Source: Planctomycetota bacterium (GTDB taxonomy: Bacteria > Planctomycetota > MHYJ01 > JACQXL01). From it: a DNA stretch of 64,000 nt. The stretch is taken from assembly GCA_016235865.1 (NCBI GenBank), contig JACRIK010000033.1:1-64000 (forward strand), written 5' to 3'. A model generated the notes under the pieces. It worked only from the letters and a program-made list of their open reading frames with translations. It searched no databases and had not been told where the DNA came from. The translations under genes and the position numbers were made by a program. This document shows positions 60,207 to 64,000 of the stretch, in pieces (position 1 is the first letter of the stretch; the number at the start of each line of letters is the position of its first letter).

Positions 60207-62204
60207 ATGAATAAAATTGATTACAACAATCTGGCGTTTTACAGCGCGCTGGGTTTTAAGTCCGGTATAGAAATCCACCAGCAAATATTCACCCAAGAGA
60301 AACTCTTCTGCCATTGCCCGGCCGGCAGATATTCCAAGGTGCACGACGCCGAGGTGCTGCGCCATATGAGGCCGACCCTGTCCGAGCTGGGCGAATACGA
60401 CGGCTGCGCCCTGATGGAATTCAAGACCAAGAAAGACGTGGTTTACCAATTGAACCGGGAAACCGTCTGCACCTATGAAATGGACGACACCCCGCCCTTT
60501 ACCGTCAATCAGGAAGGACTGGATATCGCCATTGAGATTGCCTTGCTGCTAAATTGCAGTATCGTGGATGAGATGCACATCTCGCGCAAGCAGTACTTAG
60601 ACGGCAGTATCCCGACCGGGTTCCAGCGCACGGCCGTAGTCGGCATCAACGGCTGGATTCCGTTCAAGGACCGGAAGATCGGTATCAGCCATATCTGTTA
60701 CGAAGAAGATGCCTGCCGCCAGGTTAGTAATGTTGGGCATCGGGTAACATTCCGAACCGACCGGCTGGGCATGCCGTTGATTGAGGTAATCACTAGAGCG
60801 GATATGCGAACGCCGGAAGAGGCGCGCCAGGTGGTCAACGAAATCGGGCGCTTGGTCCGGGCCACCAAAAAGGTGCGCCGGGGCCTGGGTTCGGTTCGTC
60901 AGGACGTCAATTCCAGCATCACCGGCGGCTCGCGCGTGGAAATCAAAGGCGTGGCTCAGACCTGTATGATGCCGGCTTTGCTCCACAACGAAGCCCTGCG
61001 CCAGGAGAATCTGCTCAAGATAAAGAACATATTGACCAAACGTAATATTGGCGAGAAGAATCTTAATGTGGTTAAGCATGACCTGACCGCGGAATTGTCA
61101 GGGACGAAATCAAGGACTCTGCTTGATGCCATATATCGCAAGAAGGTTATCGGCGGAATCAAACTGGTTGGCCTAGCCGGCATATTCAATCATCCCTGCC
61201 AACCGACTACCACGCTGGCTGACGAGGTCAGCGACCGGGTGCGCATCATTGCCTGCCTGGATGAACTGCCCAACCTGTTCCATACCGATAAATACCCGTC
61301 TTATGACGGTGCGTTGGCTGACCTGGAAATAATTAAGAAGGCGCTGGCTGTGGGCAGGGATGATGTGGCTGTGGTTACCTGGGGTAGTCCGGCAGATGTC
61401 AAGACTGCGCTGGAAGAGGTGCGTCTGCGTATCGTGGACGCCATTAATGGCGTGCCTAACGAAACCAGAAGGGCACTGAAGAAGGGGATTACTGATTTTG
61501 AACGGATTCTGCCCGGCGCCAACCGGATGTATCCGGATACTGACTCTCCGCCCACCAAGATTACCCATGAGCGAGTCAACAAGATAAAGGAATATCTGCC
61601 TGAAGCGCCCTGGGCCAGGGAACAGCTCTACGCTAAGATGGGCATGGCTTATACCGTGGCGCGTGATTTAGCTATCTCTGACAAGGCATCTCTAGCTGAA
61701 ACGATTATCAAGGATTACAAAGTAAATCCGACATTAGTCGGCGCAGTCCTGACCCAGCAACTGACTGCGCTAAAACATAAGGGTATGAGAGCGGATAAAA
61801 TATTAGATGAATCATTCAAAGAACTCTTTGAACTCTATTCTAAAGGCCTGTTCCACAAAGAGGCCATTCCGCTGATTCTGACCCAGTTGGCTGGTAATAT
61901 TCCTGATGATTCCGCGCCTGTCATTGCGACCCCGCCGGGGCGGGGGAAGCAATCTCATTTGGTTAAGGATATTATATCAAGGATGGATTTAGGCATCCTT
62001 TCGGACAAGCAACTTGACAAAGTAATCAGTGATATGCTCAAATCCGGGGAATTCAAGACATTTCACAAGAATGGGGCAGACACGCGGGGCAAGCAGATTG
62101 CCTATTACAGCGGCGTAATTATGAAGACCTGCCGTGGCCGGATTAGTGGCCAGGCGCTCCAAAAAGCGCTGGCCAAGCGGGTGAACCATGCCGAACAGTT
62201 TTAA
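60207..62204 (+). CDS. gatE: Glutamyl-tRNA(Gln) amidotransferase subunit E (archaeal-type GatE)
   Basis: A 665-residue GatE, the tRNA-binding and amide-transferring subunit. The GatB-like cradle has SGIEIHQQIFTQEKLFCHCPAG and GSVRQDVNSSITGGSRVEIKGV; residues about 310-420 form the AspRS-like GAD insert that marks GatE and sets it apart from GatB; helical and YqeY-like tail domains end it. A 38-base dispersed repeat (61919-61956, TGTCATTGCGA...GAAGCAATC) is read in frame as VIATPPGRGKQS between the helical and tail parts. GatDE has been described as the archaeal system for Gln-tRNA, while bacteria normally use GatCAB or GlnRS. The start is ATG at 60207. Convergent with gatD across array E. Confidence 0.93.
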   Translation: MNKIDYNNLAFYSALGFKSGIEIHQQIFTQEKLFCHCPAGRYSKVHDAEVLRHMRPTLSELGEYDGCALMEFKTKKDVVYQLNRETVCTYEMDDTPPFTVNQEGLDIAIEIALLLNCSIVDEMHISRKQYLDGSIPTGFQRTAVVGINGWIPFKDRKIGISHICYEEDACRQVSNVGHRVTFRTDRLGMPLIEVITRADMRTPEEARQVVNEIGRLVRATKKVRRGLGSVRQDVNSSITGGSRVEIKGVAQTCMMPALLHNEALRQENLLKIKNILTKRNIGEKNLNVVKHDLTAELSGTKSRTLLDAIYRKKVIGGIKLVGLAGIFNHPCQPTTTLADEVSDRVRIIACLDELPNLFHTDKYPSYDGALADLEIIKKALAVGRDDVAVVTWGSPADVKTALEEVRLRIVDAINGVPNETRRALKKGITDFERILPGANRMYPDTDSPPTKITHERVNKIKEYLPEAPWAREQLYAKMGMAYTVARDLAISDKASLAETIIKDYKVNPTLVGAVLTQQLTALKHKGMRADKILDESFKELFELYSKGLFHKEAIPLILTQLAGNIPDDSAPVIATPPGRGKQSHLVKDIISRMDLGILSDKQLDKVISDMLKSGEFKTFHKNGADTRGKQIAYYSGVIMKTCRGRISGQALQKALAKRVNHAEQF

Positions 62205-62214
62205 AGGTGTTTTT

Positions 62215-62500
62215 GTGGCACACCGTATTCTTTTATAAACCGATACGGTTTCTGTTAATAACATTTGGCACCTCTTGTATACTTAGTGTTTTAGTAAGTT
62301 TACAAGAAACGGCGCTTGTTCGTATTTCGGATGCCGTTCGTTCGGTAAACAAATGCCGTTTCTTTGCCCATCAGATGCCATCCCTTATCAGCTTACTAAA
62401 ACATTAAGTTTACAAGAAATGGCGTCTGTTTTGATTAGTAATGCCATTCGGTTATCAATCAGACGCCACTTCTTTATCAATCAGATGCCACTCCTAAGGA
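62215..62500 (+). repeat. Degenerate 22-nt array E (about 13 units)
   Basis: Units with a GCC/GGC head keep a 22-base register: 62311, 62333, 62355, 62377, 62399, 62421, 62443, 62465, 62487, and in weaker form from 62223. A longer motif, aagtttacaagaaayggcg, occurs at 62296 and 62406, exactly five units apart. G-rich blocks (about 62520-62550) follow. The gap 62205-62653 between the two convergent gat genes contains no gene. Confidence 0.8.
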
Positions 62501-62653
62501 GCAGGGTGGGAATGTAACTCTGCCAGGGGGGTGGGGGGACTCCCCCCTGCCTGCGTAAGAGTTTGATTTATAAGGAGTTAAAGAAGGAATAATGGCAAAA
62601 AATGGTGGTTTTTAAGGCAAAAATAAGGATTTTTGTATGTGTAAATACCTGTT

Positions 62654-64000
62654 TTACTTCAAATGCTGTGAAATAAAGAGGTCCACCTCAGGCAGGCCGC
62701 CCTGTAGAATCAAATAGCCGTCGTGCGGCTCGCGTTCCGTTATTTCGTGGGCTATGGATGTGAGCATCATCTCCTTGACCTTGGCCGGTTCTTTGGTGTG
62801 GCCCAGCACCCAGCACAATTTCATATAGGCCACTTCAGGCAGCATATTGGCGCAGGGGATGACGCCCAGGTCCATCAAATCACGGCCCGTGTCATAGACA
62901 TACATCTGGACATAGCCCCATAATGTCTGAACCGTCATCACGACCGTAATGCCTTTATCCACCGCCTTCTTTAACGGCGCATAGAGCGGCTTATTGACGT
63001 GGCCCAGCCCGGTGCCGGCAATGACAATGCCTTCATACCCGTGGTCAATCAGGGAATCAATCATGTCCGGCTTCATATTGGGATAATAATAGACAATGGC
63101 CACCTTTTCGTTAAAGGCCGTGTCTATCTTGACTTTCTTATCCGCGCGCCGGCGCTTGTAATCATCGGTAAAGAACTTGAATTCGGTCGGCGAGGCCAGA
63201 CCTATGGGAATCCCGCCGATGGTCCTGAATGTGCTCCGGTAGCTGGAATGCATCTTGCGCACCCGGGTGCCCCGATGGAGCAGGCAATACTTATCGCTGG
63301 TCGGGCCGAACATGCAGACCATGACTTCAGCTGCGTCGCTGTAGGCCGCGGTCCGGACCGAGTTTATCAGGTTTAGGGCTGCGTCACTGGATGGCCGGTC
63401 GCTGGAACGCTGTGAGCCGACCATGACAATCGGCACCGGCGTATCTTGGACCATAAAAGAAAGTATGGCCGCGGTGTGGTGCATGGTATCCGTGCCGTGG
63501 CCGATGACAATGCCGGCCGCGCCGGCCTCGATTTCCTGGCCGATGGCCTGGGCCGTGGCGATATACTGCTCCGGGCCCATATTTTCGCTAAACACCCCGA
63601 AGAGTTTTATGGTCTTGAGGTTGCAGATATCAGCCAGTTCCGGCACCGCGCCGTAGAGTTCGCCCGGCGTAAAGGCCGGGATGACCGCGCCGGTCCGGTA
63701 ATCCAGCCGCGAGGCAATGGTTCCGCCCGTGCCCAGCAGCGTCACATTGGGCTTGGCCGGGTCAAACGGGAATGCCTTTTCGGGAATCTTATAGATGGCT
63801 TCTTTATAGCCCAGTTCCTTGATGGCAGTGATGGAATCGATATTGATGCCGGTATTATATCCGGCCCGGATTTTCAGGACGATATGCTGGCTGTCGCCGG
63901 TCTCGGATCGGGGCAAGATGATGCCCTCGAACTCGCCTTTGGTGGTATTGATGATGACATCGCTCCAGACCTTGACGTTGAACTGGATGAGCTTCTCTTT
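62654..64000 (-). CDS. gatD: Glutamyl-tRNA(Gln) amidotransferase subunit D (archaeal-type GatD), 5' end outside window
   Basis: The asparaginase-like subunit that frees ammonia from Gln or Asn for GatE. LLGTGGTIASRLDYRTGAV holds the nucleophilic Thr, GHGTDTMHHTA the TDT second Thr/Asp pair, and VGSQRSSDRPSSDAALN the Lys/Ser region; an N-terminal beta domain typical of GatD (QFNVKVWSDVIINTTKGEFEGIILP) precedes. The frame stays open to the edge of the window at 64000, so the true start lies outside it; a TTG at 63916 within the N-terminal domain is not the start. About 448 residues are visible. The final KYLILQGG-type tail ends VDLFISQHLK. It faces gatE convergently, so the two subunits are made from separate transcripts. 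Confidence 0.93.
   Translation of the reverse strand, partial: KEKLIQFNVKVWSDVIINTTKGEFEGIILPRSETGDSQHIVLKIRAGYNTGINIDSITAIKELGYKEAIYKIPEKAFPFDPAKPNVTLLGTGGTIASRLDYRTGAVIPAFTPGELYGAVPELADICNLKTIKLFGVFSENMGPEQYIATAQAIGQEIEAGAAGIVIGHGTDTMHHTAAILSFMVQDTPVPIVMVGSQRSSDRPSSDAALNLINSVRTAAYSDAAEVMVCMFGPTSDKYCLLHRGTRVRKMHSSYRSTFRTIGGIPIGLASPTEFKFFTDDYKRRRADKKVKIDTAFNEKVAIVYYYPNMKPDMIDSLIDHGYEGIVIAGTGLGHVNKPLYAPLKKAVDKGITVVMTVQTLWGYVQMYVYDTGRDLMDLGVIPCANMLPEVAYMKLCWVLGHTKEPAKVKEMMLTSIAHEITEREPHDGYLILQGGLPEVDLFISQHLK

Noticed and set aside
63399-63916. TTG at 63916 as the gatD start
   Set aside because: The frame continues upstream to the window edge with GatD-like N-terminal sequence, so the gene is simply cut by the window.
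48897-64000. An archaeal origin of the contig
   Set aside because: GatDE, archaeal-type ThyA, Acd and AOR are present, but rpsA, fusA, rpmB, recR, rpoN, cmk and a TonB protein are bacterial and interspersed on the same sequence.

Overview
This is a bacterial chromosome segment of about 50% GC. Bacterial housekeeping genes (fusA, rpsA, cmk, rpmB, recR, rpoN, mutM) settle the domain. A large Ser/Thr kinase with a long TPR array, an FHA protein, exported HEAT and squalene-cyclase-like repeat proteins, and SUMF1-like and MoxR genes suggest an uncultured member of the Planctomycetota/PVC group. That placement is an inference. Several genes are of types best known from archaea: GatE and GatD, a methanogen-type thymidylate synthase, an ADP-forming acyl-CoA synthetase, and an aldehyde:ferredoxin oxidoreductase with its ferredoxin.

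Layout. 1-3590 is an eroded mobile region: a RAYT (Y1 transposase) gene inside perfect 22-bp inverted repeats, stuttered copies of its 3' end, a truncated NlpC/P60-like gene, and a 22-nt tandem array. 3591-7572 is an accessory, phage-flavoured block: an HTH protein, two unknowns, a trypsin-like protease and a fibre-like repeat protein. 7768-14688 holds fusA, the TPR kinase and mutM. 14898-20442 is a likely operon of envelope or signalling proteins (HEAT/receiver-like, FHA, TonB-like/cyclase-repeat). 20652-23709 is cmk-plsC-rpsA. 23840-25036 is nikR plus a metal permease. 25960-32496 carries an O-antigen ligase-like polymerase, a PDZ protein, HtrA and a SUMF1 protein. 32904-37614 holds a flavin/Fe-S oxidoreductase and moaA-moaC-MOSC. 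38617-46028 holds a lipoprotein, recR-rpoN, moxR, a TonB protein, tRNA-Pro, rpmB and kbl/bioF. 46847-50899 holds envelope proteins and archaeal-type thyA. 50972-56127 (minus strand) is lipoprotein-acd-DRTGG-endonuclease IV. 56255-64000 holds ferredoxin-AOR, glutamine synthetase, gatE and a partial gatD.

How the genes may work together. AOR and its ferredoxin could oxidise aldehydes to acids, the adjacent Acd could gain ATP from acyl-CoA, and MoaA/MoaC/MOSC would serve pterin cofactor synthesis. Glutamine synthetase next to gatE fits supply of amide donor for Gln-tRNA(Gln) formation by GatDE.

The most unusual feature is the repeat landscape. There are five arrays with a 21-22-nt period and different consensus sequences. 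There is a family of hairpins with constant edges (GGGATAA ... TAA) but changing stems. Many short dispersed repeats sit between genes and also in frame inside at least seven protein genes (protease, RecR, Fe-S oxidoreductase, Acd, GatE, HtrA and one unknown), much like the palindromic elements known from Rickettsia.
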